A stretch of 64,000 bases of DNA, from the NCBI RefSeq assembly GCF_023973825.1, contig NC_090125.1, positions 2,192,928-2,256,927 on the forward strand, written 5' to 3'. The position numbers and the translations under genes were made by a program. Positions 10,445 to 23,421 of this stretch are shown here, piece by piece (position 1 is the first letter of the stretch; each line of letters opens with the position of its first letter). The notes beneath the pieces are model-generated. The model did no database searches and was not told the origin of the DNA. It saw nothing but the letters and a program-made list of their open reading frames with translations. The stretch comes from Plasmodium brasilianum. Its lineage: Eukaryota > Apicomplexa > Aconoidasida > Haemosporida > Plasmodiidae.

Positions 10445-12116
10445 TAGAATTCCATTTAATTAAAAAAACAAACGAATTAATCAAATAGTAAATTAATAAA
10501 ACAAAATAATAATTAAATACAGCAAAATAATAATTTTATTATATAAAAAATGAAAGGTAAAATGTATGTTTATGCAAAAATTTATGAACAGCAAAAGTTT
10601 GTTATATTTATATAAATTATAACATCACCAACCAAATTATAAACATATCTTTTTTACGTAAAATAAATATTCTCAAACCTCCAAAATCATTGTAATTAAC
10701 TTTTAAATATTCATATAAAAACATGTGTATACATAATATTATTATTGTTTTGTCAAATTAAAAATTATAGAAAATGCACGTAAAAAAAATATTACTCTCT
10801 GACTCTAATAAATTTAAGATAAGCTTAATGGTATGAACAAATTTTTGTTTCTCAAGGAATAAAGTATTTTTGATGCAAGGGTAATTTATATAGTATTACC
10901 ATATATTTAGATGCATACATATATATACATATATGTATAATACATGCATATAAACATAGAATTCCGACGGTTCTTACAGAACAAATTTACGTAAATAACT
11001 TTATTTACATATATTTTTAGAAATGTATAACTATAAAATAATTTAAGAATATTTTTATAGAAAATGCAACACTATCTTCCTTTTTTTTTTTTTTTTAAAT
11101 AGTGAATGAATTTCCTATTTAAAATTTTCTACTATTTATTTTAATTATATATATTTTATTTTATAAAGTATATATATACTATATAATATATTTTATTTTT
11201 TTATTTGGACGAAAACATTTTTTGGGGGGCTTCAGGTTTCATTAACATGGTTTTATACAACATATACATTTATTATTATATATTTTTTATTTTTTAATAA
11301 TACTTTTATATTTTGTTTTTTTATAGTTCATGTTGTAAAAAAAAAAAAAAAAAAAAAACATCAAAATGGTAAAATATTAAAAAAAAAGTTATATATATGA
11401 AAAAATTAAATTGTTAAAGTTACGAAATTTTGTAACATATTTAGTATATTATTAATTTATTAGTCCATACAAAATCTCTTTTAAATTTCTGTTTTCCCAT
11501 ATTAAATATTGCTGCATGCTTCTATTTTTTTTTTTTTTCTTCCTCTTTGTTTTTCTAGCACATTAATATATAATTTAATAATTTCAGAATTTCTCGTGCT
11601 ACAACTTTTGATTCTTTATTGCTTAAAATTACAAAAGCAATTTTAACGCATATTAAAATTTTTTTTATTTATTTCTCCTTACTCTAAATTGATAATATAT
11701 TTTTTCTTAAATTTTAAGGAAGTGTAACAAACTACAATATCATAGAAATGTTGTGGTCTTGAAAAAAAAAATTAAAAAATAATTATATATGCTGTTCTAA
11801 AAAAATTAAATAAAAAATATGTTCCACATAAAATGTGAAGTTTATAAAATAAAAATTACAAAAAAATTGTGTATAAAAACAAAACGTTCCAAGTGTTCCC
11901 TTGGACAACATTTAATATTATATATATATAAGCGAAGCAAATAATTTCCCCCAAAAAATATTTACTTAAAAAGAGAAACAGAACAAAAAATAAAATTTAT
12001 ATAATAAAGTGTAACTTTTCAATAAACATTTAAAAATTCAACTTAAAAAAAAAATTTTAATTTAATAAAAAAAAAAAAAGAAGTTATATATTTAAAAAAA
12101 TTCCTAATTTATCGTA
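10445..12116. other. Intergenic region, no gene seen
   Basis: Lies between the start of the UIS2-like gene (-) and the end of the giant membrane-protein gene (-), so it holds the UIS2 promoter. It contains an A19-class run near 11338-11357, an isolated G6 near 11224, and a small imperfect hairpin at about 11886-11909 (arm CCAAG/CTTGG). I see no coding exon or tRNA. Confidence 0.5.
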
Positions 12117-12369
12117 TCAATATAATGTATTACACCGCAGATTAATAACACTTGTATTATCATGTGGTGAATTATTTAAAAGGTTGTGGTTCCACTCATG
12201 TTTTATTATTTTTTTCATTTCTGAAATTTCTTTTAAATTCTTCATAATAGCATTTGCCAAGTCGTATTCATCAATAATATCCTACAAAAAAATTACAAAA
12301 TAAAATTATAACAATATATACATCTGTTAAACCGGTAATTTACTATAATGTTACATTTATAAACAGTGT

Positions 12370-12403
<34 letters not shown>

Positions 12404-15400
12404 TTGCACGAATTGACTATTTTTATTTTTAAATAAATGTATTAAACGGAAAATAAAATACACTTACCTTAAATTGTGATATATTTAAACATTGATTGCA
12501 CGTTTTGTTAATTTCTTCAATTAATGCACAGTACTCTTCCTCCTACCATAAGATACGAAAAAAAAAAAAAATTAAATTATTTTGCATATCTAATATGTAC
12601 ACATATTTACATATTCATATATACATCTTCCTATAAGTATATTATTTTTTCATGCCTTCTATATTACATTTAAGGAGCAAATAGGTTTATATAACTTCAA
12701 GTTCATTCTAATGTTTTTAATATTTTCCAAGATGCTGTTTAAGACGATATTTTTGTAATATCTTCTAAAGTAACCCTATAAATTTTTTTAAATAATTATA
12801 AAAAAATAGATATTTTAATATATGTAAAATTAAAAAAAAAAATTAAATAAATAAAAATAAAGTAGTTATATTTACCTTATAATACATATGCAACAATTTT
12901 ACAATAACCAAATGGTGGAATTTTATTGGAAGCAATAAAATTGAAATGTACCCCAAAAGCGAAATGACAATCTGTTAAAAGGAAAAAATATAAACATATA
13001 TTTTTGCTAACATTAGATGAGATCACCAACGCATGACAGGATATGTATACAGATATATACACACACATAAATAAAATATATACATACAAACGTACGTACC
13101 CGTACACACACGCACACATATATTCAAAAAAGCAAAAAGATCTTTTTGCATATCCATACATATGATTGCTTCATCCGAATTTGCATGCATACCTTTGTCA
13201 AGTTAAAATTTTTATGATTAAAAAGATTTAAAAACTTTTCTAAATAGAGATTAAGAATCATGTGCTTGGACATAAATATTTTTATATTGCTTTTTGCATT
13301 TTTATACATACTGAGAATATTTTTTTTATCCTTAATTTCTTCATAATATCTATTTGGAGAAAAATTATGCCTTATTTCACTTTTATTCATTTGTTTACTA
13401 TCAGTTGATTCTTCTTCCTCCTCCTGATCACATTTCTCACTTGTTTTAACACTTTGCTTTTTATTTTGAACAAATATTTGTGCAAAAATATTTTTTTTCA
13501 TGCATATATTTTTGTTTTTACTTGTATGTAATGTGCGAGCATTAGCAGAAAAAACATTCTTATTATATATTATTCTGACAATATGATTAAAATCTCCGTT
13601 TCTTTTCCTTTCTTTTTTTTTACCCTTTACATGGAGGTGTTTGGAGCATATAAATAAGTTATATATGTTGTTAATATATATATATGAAATAGTAAAAATT
13701 AAAAAATAATTAACCATAAACATTAAGAAATTGTAGTAAAACTTAAGCAATGAATTATCTTTTTCTACAGAATTATAATAATATTTTTTATTCAATAAAA
13801 ATTTATTGCAGTTATTTATCATGATGGTTATAGCATGTTTCTCTCTCTTCTTCTTTTTTTTTAAAATATTCGTATTAACATATTTTGTCAATTCACGTTT
13901 ATCCTTCGCACAAAGGTTGTTCCTATCATTACTACAATCTTTGCCACGACCCTTACAAGGATCGATACCGCCATAGTTACCGCGGTCGTTAATGCAATCA
14001 TTATTATGATTATTAGCACGATCATTACTACAATTTTTATTATATAATAGTTTACTGTTGCCTTTAGACTTATTTCGTATTAACGTTTTGTATAAACATT
14101 TGTCCTCATGTTCACCAATTAGATTCGAAGCAGAGTTTTTTTTTTTATCGAATCCTTTATGATATATATTTTGATCCTTATTTTTGTTATTACTGATTAT
14201 ATCATTTCTATAATTTGATGTATTGAACTTATTAACAAGACTTCTTTCGTTTTTGAAATTAGCATCAATAACTTCACTTTCCTTTTGCTTTTTTAACGCA
14301 TTAATTTTTTTTTTCGATGAATTATCAAAATAGCTAAATTCGTCTAATGAATTATAACATTTATCATTATTTCTTTCTAAAGTATTCGTAAGGTATGTTC
14401 TTTTTTTAACCTCAGTTAGATATTCATCCGGTTCACTATTATTCACAATGTAACTATTTTTTTTAAAACTATTCTTTTTTTCTTCATCACATTCATAATT
14501 AAAATTGATATTAGGTTTATTAACTAAATTTTTTAATGCATCTTTAAAGAAGATATTTTTATTCTTATTTTTAAGTTTAATAAATTTATTTTTCATATTA
14601 AGGAAAATTTTTTTTCTTTTACTAAATATGTTATTTTTATCCTCAGTTTCATATGACTGTTCCTCTGTTTCTCGCTTACATATGCTGTTCTTATCTGTTA
14701 TATATACAGGTCTATTAAATACATCATACTTAATTTTTTTATCATTTTTTAAAGAATAAAAACTAGGTTTCTTACTTATAGAAGGGCAGATTATATTAAT
14801 ATCATTTCCATTTTCTGTTTCTAAATTTTTATACATAATATCAGAACAAAATTTTTTATTATTATCCTTACTTCCCTGACTTTCATGAATTTCAAAATCG
14901 CTAAGACACCTGCTCCTAAGAAACTTTATATAATCACGATTTTGTGTACGTATATCTCTCCATCTTGTAAATGATCTGTTTACATTTATATTATAACTTC
15001 TTTCTTCATTATGATCCAGTGTTAAATTAATTATTTCACTGTTTTTCTTAAAATTTTGGAAGTCTTCACTAATTTTTAAAAAGGACATATCATTATCCTT
15101 TTGTATATGAACATTTTCTTCCATAGGATTTTTAGAAAATATTCTTTCTTTAAAACCCATTAAATTAATCTTATTAATATCTTTTATGTATATTTCATTG
15201 TTCAATATGCTACTGTCCGTGCCCTTAATGTGAACAAATGCACCAAATTTATGTTTCTGTTCCTTATTCGCCTTGCTCTTCATATAAGAAATAATTTTAT
15301 TTTTTATTTTCTTACTTTTAGAATTAATTAATTCATTGTATAGAATTTTTTTTTCATGAACTAATGGAATACTTTTATCAAAATTCGTTTTAGCATAATC

Positions 15401-18400
15401 AGATTCCCATTTTTCATAATTATTAAAATTTAAATTCAGTGTCATTCTTTTATTTCTGTTCATATCAAAATTTCCCTCCTTATATGTAGAAGTGTTTGAA
15501 AGAAAACGTTTCTCGATAAAACTATTTTTTCTAACAAAATTTTTACTATTATCACAGCTTTTATAATCAGGATAGTTTCTTACGTATGGAGTGTTATTAA
15601 CATATATGTCTTCATTGTTCTTCTTTGCATAGATATATTCTTCTAGATTGTCATAGTAAAAATAATTATTATTAACACTAATATTATTATCTTTAGCACC
15701 AGTATTATCAGTACTGTTCATGTAGTCACCTTCTCTGCCTGCACCCATTCTAGAAGCAAACAAATTCTGCATATAGTTTAGCTCTTTTATATTTACATTG
15801 GTGTCAAATTCCTGTAGGTTACTTTGTATACCTTTTTTTTCTCCTCTATTTTGATCTTCATATGAAGTGTTCCTTCCTTTGTTGTTATAAAAGTTATACT
15901 TAACAACTTCACTATTAATTTTTCTTTTTAAAATACGCAAACCTTTTTTAAAGCGTTTATTATTCTTTTCGGATTTGTACATATTTTTAATTTGGATAAT
16001 TTTTTCTTCTTTTATGTCTTTTAATTTGTTAAAAAAGTTTATACTTTTTTTTTTTTTCTCATCATCTACATATAACATCGAAAATTTTCCATTAGTTGCA
16101 TCATTTTCATCATAATATTTATGGAAATTATCATTTGAAAAAAAGTTAAATTCTTTAAATTTATTCTTACAGTGATCTCTTAGTTCACTCATTGAAAAAT
16201 ATTTAGGTTTCAAAAATTTATTATTATTTAGAGAAAATTTTGTCTTATCGAATATAAATTCATCTTTATATAAACTATTGTTCACGTTCTCAAAGGATTT
16301 TGCCTTACACCATTTACAAAACGAATTATAATTATTATCATTATTGTAACTGCTTACATTAAGATTGTATATATTATATTCACTATACCTGTTTAAGTAG
16401 CATCTGTCCATATCATTCTCCTCATAGCTATTCACGACGTTACTACTGATTCTATTGGTGTAGTCACCCTTGGTAAAATAGCTCTGCATATCTTTCTCCT
16501 CTTTGATATTACAGCTGATTATATCAATATGGTCCTTAACGTTTGAAACCCCCCATTCTTCGTTTTCTTTCCTTTCTTTTTCCTTTTCACAAAAATCACA
16601 CAATATATTTATATCTACGTTTGAATGCTTATCAGTAACACTGCATTTATTAATGACGTTATAATTTGTTAATTTTTCATCATTTTCATGCCATTTTTTA
16701 TTAAGGTTTTCTTTTTCATCTTTTTCAAATGCTTCGCTGTTATCTGTTAATTTTTTATTTTCGCCTTCTCCTTTATCAAGAAATATTGAATCTATATTAT
16801 TTTCAAAATGATAATTATTTTTCATATCATTAGATTCAACTGATACATTTTTACTTATGTTAAGCTTTATATTCTTTTTATTCGATTTTCTTCTCTGTTT
16901 CCAATTCTTAAATATGCGTTTTGATTTAAATAAAAAATTGGAGGTATAATTTTTTTCCTCATTTTTTTTCCTTGTGTCCACTTTAACATTTTCTTCATAA
17001 TGTTCTGAGGAATCATATTTTTTTTCCTTCACTTTTTTAGTTTTTTTTGATTTTTTTTTTTTCATATTTAAGAAATAAAAATATAATGGAAAATCATTGT
17101 TTAACCCCCCATGGACTGTTATAATAAAAAGGCAATACACATAAATAAAAATTAATATTATGTTAATATATAATGTTTCTACTGTATTATAAAAGTAATT
17201 AGGAAAGTATTCAACAATGCTGAAAAAGGAGTCTTTTGTGTTGTTCACGTTGCATTCTTCACTGCTGCGTGTATAGTTTCTATGTGTAACTTTTCTGTAA
17301 GTGGTTTTTCTATTTGCAGCTTTCCCATTCCTATGTCTAAAATTTTCCTTCGTAGAAAAGCCAATATTGTTGTTACTATTATTATAGTGGCCTGATTTAT
17401 GCATATGAACAAATCTACTTTCATGCAGACTTAAATCTATCCGGTATTTTTCATTATTTATTTCGAAACAAAATTCATCTTCATTAAAGCATTTTCTAAC
17501 CAACATTTCATCTATATTTTTTTCATTATAGTTTGCTTTCGCAGTTTGTTCATTTTTACCTGAATCGTAATAATTATTTTTCATGTTATTGGTAATTTTG
17601 TTTTCCAAATCTTCTAGTATAATTTCGTTAATATTCACATCCTCTGGAAATTTTTGTCTATCTTCATAAAAATTCTTACACCTACAGCTGTTAATACTGC
17701 ACCAGCTAGTATTACGATTGACATTATTACCATATCTCTTTTTACAACTGCTATTTTTGCATTTTCTATTTTTACAACTGCTACTTTTACAACTGCTACT
17801 TTTACAACTGCTATTTTTGCAATTGCTATTTTTGCAACTGCCATTTCTAATGCTATTTCTAATTCTATTTCTAATGCTATTTTTACCGTTATTTACATTG
17901 TTATTTATGCTGTTATTTATACTGTTATATGTACTGTTATTTTTACCGATATTACTATTTCCACATTTTGACATATATGAACTGTTCCTGTCGTAAAAGC
18001 TCCATCTTTCCATATTTGAAAAAGTGTCACGCGCACATGACATATAGTCATGTATATTTTTTATTTGCTCATTGTCACTGAAAATTTTTCTTTCCCCTTT
18101 TTTCTTGTATACATCATCAACAATTTTCATATCAAAAAAATTTCTTTTTAATTTAAAGGAATTAAAATTTTCACTTTTATTATTTAAATAAGAATACCTT
18201 AGATTTTCTGAACTGCAAAATTTTGCACACTCCACTTGGTTATAGCATTCCCCTTGTTTTTCCACATGGTCACTAGGCATGTAACTATTTCTGTTATTTT
18301 TTAATATTCCGTTATACAGTTGATTATCCTCTTCAATACTACTATTCGTATTTCTATTTTCAAGATGAATACTTTTTTTATTATAAGCCATATCGCATGA

Positions 18401-20371
18401 ATAATTTTCTTTCGAATGATTTCCTTTCTTCATTTTATTTTTTCTCTTGTTATGATTTACATTTTTATTTTTGAAATATTTTCTCAAATTGTTGAAAATT
18501 TTTTCATTCATATTTTCTTCATTTTTACCATTTCTCCTCTTATCATTGTATGCATTTAATTCTTCTTCATAGTGTAGCTTAGAACTCAATATATTACTAG
18601 ATAAATGTTTGTCTTCTTCATTCTTGTCATTGCTATAGTCATTACAGTTGTAATCATGGCTTCCCTCACCACTGGTCTTGTCAATGCTAGTATTCGTTTT
18701 ATGGATTACACTACCATTATTACATGTTATTTCATTTTTATCTATTACACATTTTCCAATAATTCCTTTCTCCTTATATGTACCTTCGTTTTTGAAAAAT
18801 TTGTCATTATAGGTTAATCCATCATTGTTCGCGTTTCCTTTATTAATATTGCTACTATTCCCTGTATTTTTATCATCTTTGTTTCCATCCAATACAGAAG
18901 TATACTTTGTCGCATGATCCTTCCTGTGTCCATTTTTCGTTGTATCATTCTTATCGTGCAAATATTGAAGACTTTTTATTTTTTTACAATTTTTCATCTT
19001 ATTTTCCTTACCTACTAGGAATTTATCCCTACTACGTTCGTTATTTTGCTTCGTAAAAAAAAAATTATCGTAGTACTTGCCAACATAGGCAGGGGTATAG
19101 ACAAAAAAATAAATGCACTTACATTTGTAATATTTATAAAGATACTGAAAAAAAACTGGAAATCTGTTTAAAATAAAAATATGAACAAATGTATGCAAAT
19201 GATATAAACTGGACTTTTTCGATATCCTGTACAATAGTTCATGCGGAAAAAATAAATATAAGATAGGAAATTCATACAAAACGTTTTTGTAAAAATCATA
19301 ATTCCTCTCGTTATTCATATATATTAAAAACGCAGCAGTTAATAATATTATAATATGTATATAATTTTTATAATAGGAACAAAAAACAATATATATAATG
19401 GAAATAATAGAAATAACAAAACTTTTAAATTCAAATATATTATTCACCTTATCGAGAAAATAATTAATTCTATTTTTTATTTGCATAGTTCTCTTTACAT
19501 TATTCAAAAATAAATTAATTAACTGGTAATTATTATTTAAATTATTATTAGACATAACCAAGTCTTCATTATCACACAACAAATTGGTGGTATTCTGGTA
19601 AGGTAACAAATACTCAAATCTATTTTTACTTTTATATATAAATATGTGGACATATAAATTATTATCACTAGAATCAGAGATATTATATCTACTGTTTTTT
19701 TGACTGTTCTTTTTTTGTTCATTGTACAGTTTTCTTACAAAAAAATAATTCTTATCAAAAAATATATTTTTCTGATTTAATAGTGAAAATCCAGTTAATT
19801 CTTCCTCATGTGTTTTACTGTCAAATGAGCCAAATATTTTGTCTGTTCTGTTAGAAGATGTTGAACTGTATAATGAAATATTTCTATATTTATTATTTTT
19901 TGATAAAAAGAAATCGGTTCTTACATTCGGATTATTCAACTCCGATTTTTTATAAAAATCAAAATCTATATGTTTTTCAATTTCGTAACTATAAAATATA
20001 AAATGTCCTAAGTACACATTTAGGTCTGTATAAAAATAAAATATTATTTTATTTTGTTTATCCGAAAATAGCGGTATAAACATATCATTATTATATTCAT
20101 ATTTATAATAGTACAAAAACTCATCTACATCAATTATTACATATATATAATTATATTTTAATTCTTCAATGTTTTTAATTTTTAATATATTTACATATAT
20201 ATAATTATATACACCTCTATGAATTGATTTATAAAATTTTTTTAGTAGATTAAAATACATTGGTGAATTCTGATATAGTTCAAAATTTTTTAAAAATGTA
20301 TTTTTTGTATATTTAAAAAATAGAATTTTCATATACTTTTTTATAGAACCATATATAGAAATAATTTTCAT
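12117..20371 (-). CDS. Giant conserved membrane protein, main part (five exons)
   Basis: Exons are 20371-13193, 12971-12876, 12775-12668, 12542-12468 and 12281-12117, all joining in phase 0, to a stop at 12117-12119. The open frame continues upstream of the ATG at 20371 to about 20468 and would join the Asn-rich frame ending at 20463 if one base were removed from an A16 run; the full protein would be about 2,990 residues. Counting from 20371, residues 50-125 are beta-rich and resemble a degenerate C2 domain. Paired hydrophobic helices lie near 316-352. Single segments lie near 1055-1080 and 2210-2240, and exon 2 encodes another. Between them is about 1,800 residues of Asn/Lys-rich filler. The helical pairs followed by basic residues resemble the membrane ends of MCTP-like proteins, but that is weak. 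Otherwise unrecognised. Confidence 0.8.
17746..17850 (-). repeat. 15-base coding repeats giving Cys-Lys-x-Ser-Ser units
   Basis: Inside the giant protein, about residues 840-876 from 20371. Units read CKNSN, CKNSS, CKSSS, CKSSS, CKNRK, CKNSS, so a cysteine recurs every five residues. A second 15-base array encoding (INNSI)-like units follows immediately at about 17880-17950. Other frames of the array stay open on both strands because the period is a multiple of three. Confidence 0.8.
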
Positions 20372-20462
20372 TAAATTTATTAATTCGATAATGACATTGA
20401 TACTATGATTTGCTAAGCGAATTTGTTCATTGTTAAAATTATATCCATCATTTGATGTTTTA

Positions 20463-21722
20463 TTACAATTTTTTTTCTTTTTTTTTTTTTTTTAAGGAAA
20501 AAAAATTACTGTTTGTAGAAGACGAACTAGTATTGTTTCTACTTAATCTTTTTGCATATACACTAAATTTATAAATGTTATTCGAACTTTTACAAATACT
20601 ACTAAATGTTGAATGTGATATATCATATACATCTGGGTCTACAACTTTATAAATATCACTAATATTTTGTTTGAATTTAGTAGTAATTAAAAAATTTTTT
20701 TTTAACATCAATATTTTTTTTCTATATATATGTGTTGCACTTGTTTTTTTATACATATAACACGAAATCGTGTAATCACATTTATTTATCAATGTATTGA
20801 AATATAAATTATCCACATTTTCGTTTTCGTCATCTTCTGTTTTCTTGCTTTTCGTTGTCTCATAAACTTTTTTCATTACATGTTCATCGCTGTCTATACC
20901 ATCGTATATTAGCTCTCTTGACACATTATACACGGCATTATTATTATTACCATTGTCGTTATTACCATTGTCGTTATTACCATTGTCGTTATTACCATTG
21001 TCGTTATTACCATTGTCGTTATTACCATTGTCGTTATTACCATTGTCGTTATTACCATTGTTGTTATTACCATTGTCGTTATTACCATTGTTGTTATTAC
21101 CATTGTTGTTATTACCATTGTTGCTATTATAATTATTATGCTGCTTCATTAATTGTTTTACATTTTTTACATTCTCGTTTTTATTATTATAAGAGTATGT
21201 CTTTTTCCATTGCTCTTTCTCCTTCATCAACCAATTTTCCTTGTTTTTTTGATTTAAATTTTTATCCTCCTCCTCGCCCACCTGCTTTTTTTTTTCTTTC
21301 CAAGTTTTCCATTTACTGCTTTCCTTTTTTATTAAATAAGGAATTTTATTGATAAAGTTTAAGTTAGTCTCGTTTACCTTATTTTTTTCTTCAAGATTAT
21401 TATTAATTTTGCTAAGATAAAAATCATATAAATTGTTATTATATTTATGGTTATTAATTTCATTATATAAATAGAATTCTACTAAGTTGTTTGATTTATA
21501 TTCACTGTTTTCACTGTTAGACGAAAAATAATCATAAACATTTTCATATGTATTACTTAATATATTAGAACTGGTGTCTGTATTTTTATACCCATCTGAT
21601 TCATTGCAATACATGAACTTTTTGAAATTATTATTATGATTATCACTGTTTTCATGCAATTTTTTATTTAATTCATTATCTTCATTGTGTATTTTATTCC
21701 TCTTATTTTTCTTAAGCTCCAT
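20463..21722 (-). CDS. N-terminal part of the giant membrane protein, frame-split at an A16 run
   Basis: A 419-codon frame, MELKKNKRNKIHNEDNEL onward, Asn/Lys-rich and low in complexity. It carries a pentapeptide array of NGNND type at about 20940-21120. It ends in SLKKKKKEKKL at a stop that directly follows an A16 and an A8 run (sense strand). The adjacent frame is open from that point into the 2,393-codon exon that starts at 20371. One base fewer in the A16 run (20478-20493) gives one continuous exon from 21722 to 13193. I therefore read it as the start of the same gene. The break is either a homopolymer sequencing error or a real frameshift. Confidence 0.65.
   Translation of the reverse strand: MELKKNKRNKIHNEDNELNKKLHENSDNHNNNFKKFMYCNESDGYKNTDTSSNILSNTYENVYDYFSSNSENSEYKSNNLVEFYLYNEINNHKYNNNLYDFYLSKINNNLEEKNKVNETNLNFINKIPYLIKKESSKWKTWKEKKKQVGEEEDKNLNQKNKENWLMKEKEQWKKTYSYNNKNENVKNVKQLMKQHNNYNSNNGNNNNGNNNNGNNDNGNNNNGNNDNGNNDNGNNDNGNNDNGNNDNGNNDNGNNDNGNNNNAVYNVSRELIYDGIDSDEHVMKKVYETTKSKKTEDDENENVDNLYFNTLINKCDYTISCYMYKKTSATHIYRKKILMLKKNFLITTKFKQNISDIYKVVDPDVYDISHSTFSSICKSSNNIYKFSVYAKRLSRNNTSSSSTNSNFFSLKKKKKEKKL
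20937..21123 (-). repeat. 15-base coding minisatellite (NGNND/NGNNN)
   Basis: About twelve tandem copies of a 15-base unit, GTAATAACGACAATG in the sense direction, encoding N-G-N-N-D or N-G-N-N-N. The D/N alternation is a single base change per unit (gtc/gtt in the plus-strand reading). It lies in the low-complexity N-terminal part of the giant membrane protein. Frames MVITT and HCRYY on the same DNA are shadows. Confidence 0.9.
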
Positions 21723-23152
21723 TTTGTATTAACATATAATTTTATATTACATTATTTTCAACTTGTTTATGGACAATAGGTTTTGATTTTTATTAAAACT
21801 CGAACATCAATTAAAGAATTTTAAAGAAAAACATTGCATTATAATTGAATTTACATCCCTTTTCTTTTTTTTTAATTCATATACTTTCATGTTGTACCAC
21901 AAATTACTTTAATTTTAATACGAAAAGTAGATATATTTGAGTAAGTTCATATATTGTACAATAGCTAACATAAATATTGATTTATAAAAAAAAAAAAAAA
22001 AAAAGAAAAGAAAGAAAGAAAGAAAGAAAGAGAAAAAGAAAAAGAAAAAGAGCAAAAGCAAAAGCAAAAGCAAAAGCAAAAAATTAATTACATAAATTCT
22101 TTACAAATAAAAGTATTGAAAGATATTTGCGGAATTGTATGCAACTGCACAATTGTTATAAATATATACACTTATGTTTGTATGTATTATACATATATTT
22201 ATATATATATATAATATATATATACTTATTTATATTAACATTTATTTATATACTTATTTATTTACATACACATATATTTATTCATGCATTAATTCCCCCA
22301 TTCATTTGCGTTTACAATTAAACATCATTACGCCAGAAAACATTGAACGATAAATTTAAGCACAAAAACTTTCTAAATTTAGGAAATATTCAACATATTG
22401 TTAAAAGTAAAATTATATAGTACGATCAAACATATTTTTTATATTATCTAAAATTTAATATCAGATAATTTGTCTATATATTTTCATATATTTTTAGGAA
22501 AAATCATGTTTATGATATCCTAAAGCGGGTTAAAAAGTTGACATTTTGGGTATTGTGGATGTAAATTTTCTATTTTACACAATTTTTTTATACAAAAAGG
22601 GAAAATATTGCGTAAAAATATATGCATATATGTATTTACGTTTGTATATATATATATATATGTATATGACTATGTACCTATATATAGCATCTAAGTATAC
22701 ATGCCCATTATATACGAGATAAACAAAATAAACAAAGAAAGAATATTGTCACTAAACTTTTATTATTTGGGAAAAATAAAAACAATAAATAATCATTAAT
22801 CGTAGAGAAATTATATGGATGTTACAATACGACAAACTAAATTCAATATACTACGAAATTGTATGCATACATTATCGAACGGCGTATATGACAGCTAAGT
22901 AAAACAAAAAATAAAAAGATAAATATTAGTGAAGAGCAATTCAACTTTAATTTTTTAAAGTGTAAATTTATGTAAATATATTTTTTAAATTAAACATTCT
23001 TTAAGAAAAATACTGATAAATCTGCGTGTGCTTATTTTATTTTATTTAGTCATATATATATAATAATTTTTTGCTCTGCAGAAAATACTTAAGGAACATT
23101 ATTAAAAGAAAGAGATCGTAAATAAACGAAAAATATTTATTTCATTAATTCC

Positions 23153-23187
<35 letters not shown>

Positions 23188-23421
23188 TATAATATAAACA
23201 GTTACTTCTATGTTGAGCCACAATTAACTGATAAATATAGATTAGATTAAAGGCAAAAGAAGATAACGAACAGTGAGAATAGAAAGAGTGAAATAATTAT
23301 AACTGATGATAAAAAAAAAAAGAAGCTATTTTAGTTTCCTCAAAAGAATATATACGTGTATGAATAAGTATATTTATATATACATACTATTGTAATATTT
23401 TCTTTCGTAAAAATTTTCCAG
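21723..23421. other. Divergent intergenic region with purine microsatellite
   Basis: Lies between the start of the giant membrane-protein gene (-) and the BUD20-like gene (+), so it probably holds both promoters. It contains an A18-class run and a compound purine repeat of AAAG-, GAAAAA- and GCAAAA-type units at about 21988-22081. (TA)n tracts lie near 22200 and 23155-23182. The unresolved first exon of the BUD20-like gene must lie in its last few hundred bases. Confidence 0.55.

Noticed and set aside
11886..11909. Imperfect hairpin as a possible small RNA
   Set aside because: Stem of about five to seven pairs only, no conserved RNA signature or promoter that I can recognise.
17635..17996. 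Overlapping open frames on both strands at the (CKxSS) array
   Set aside because: They are alternate frames of a 15-base repeat inside a clear minus-strand gene.
20855..21352. Plus-strand frame rich in HCRYY repeats
   Set aside because: Shadow of the NGNND coding minisatellite on the minus strand; no start context or partner exons.
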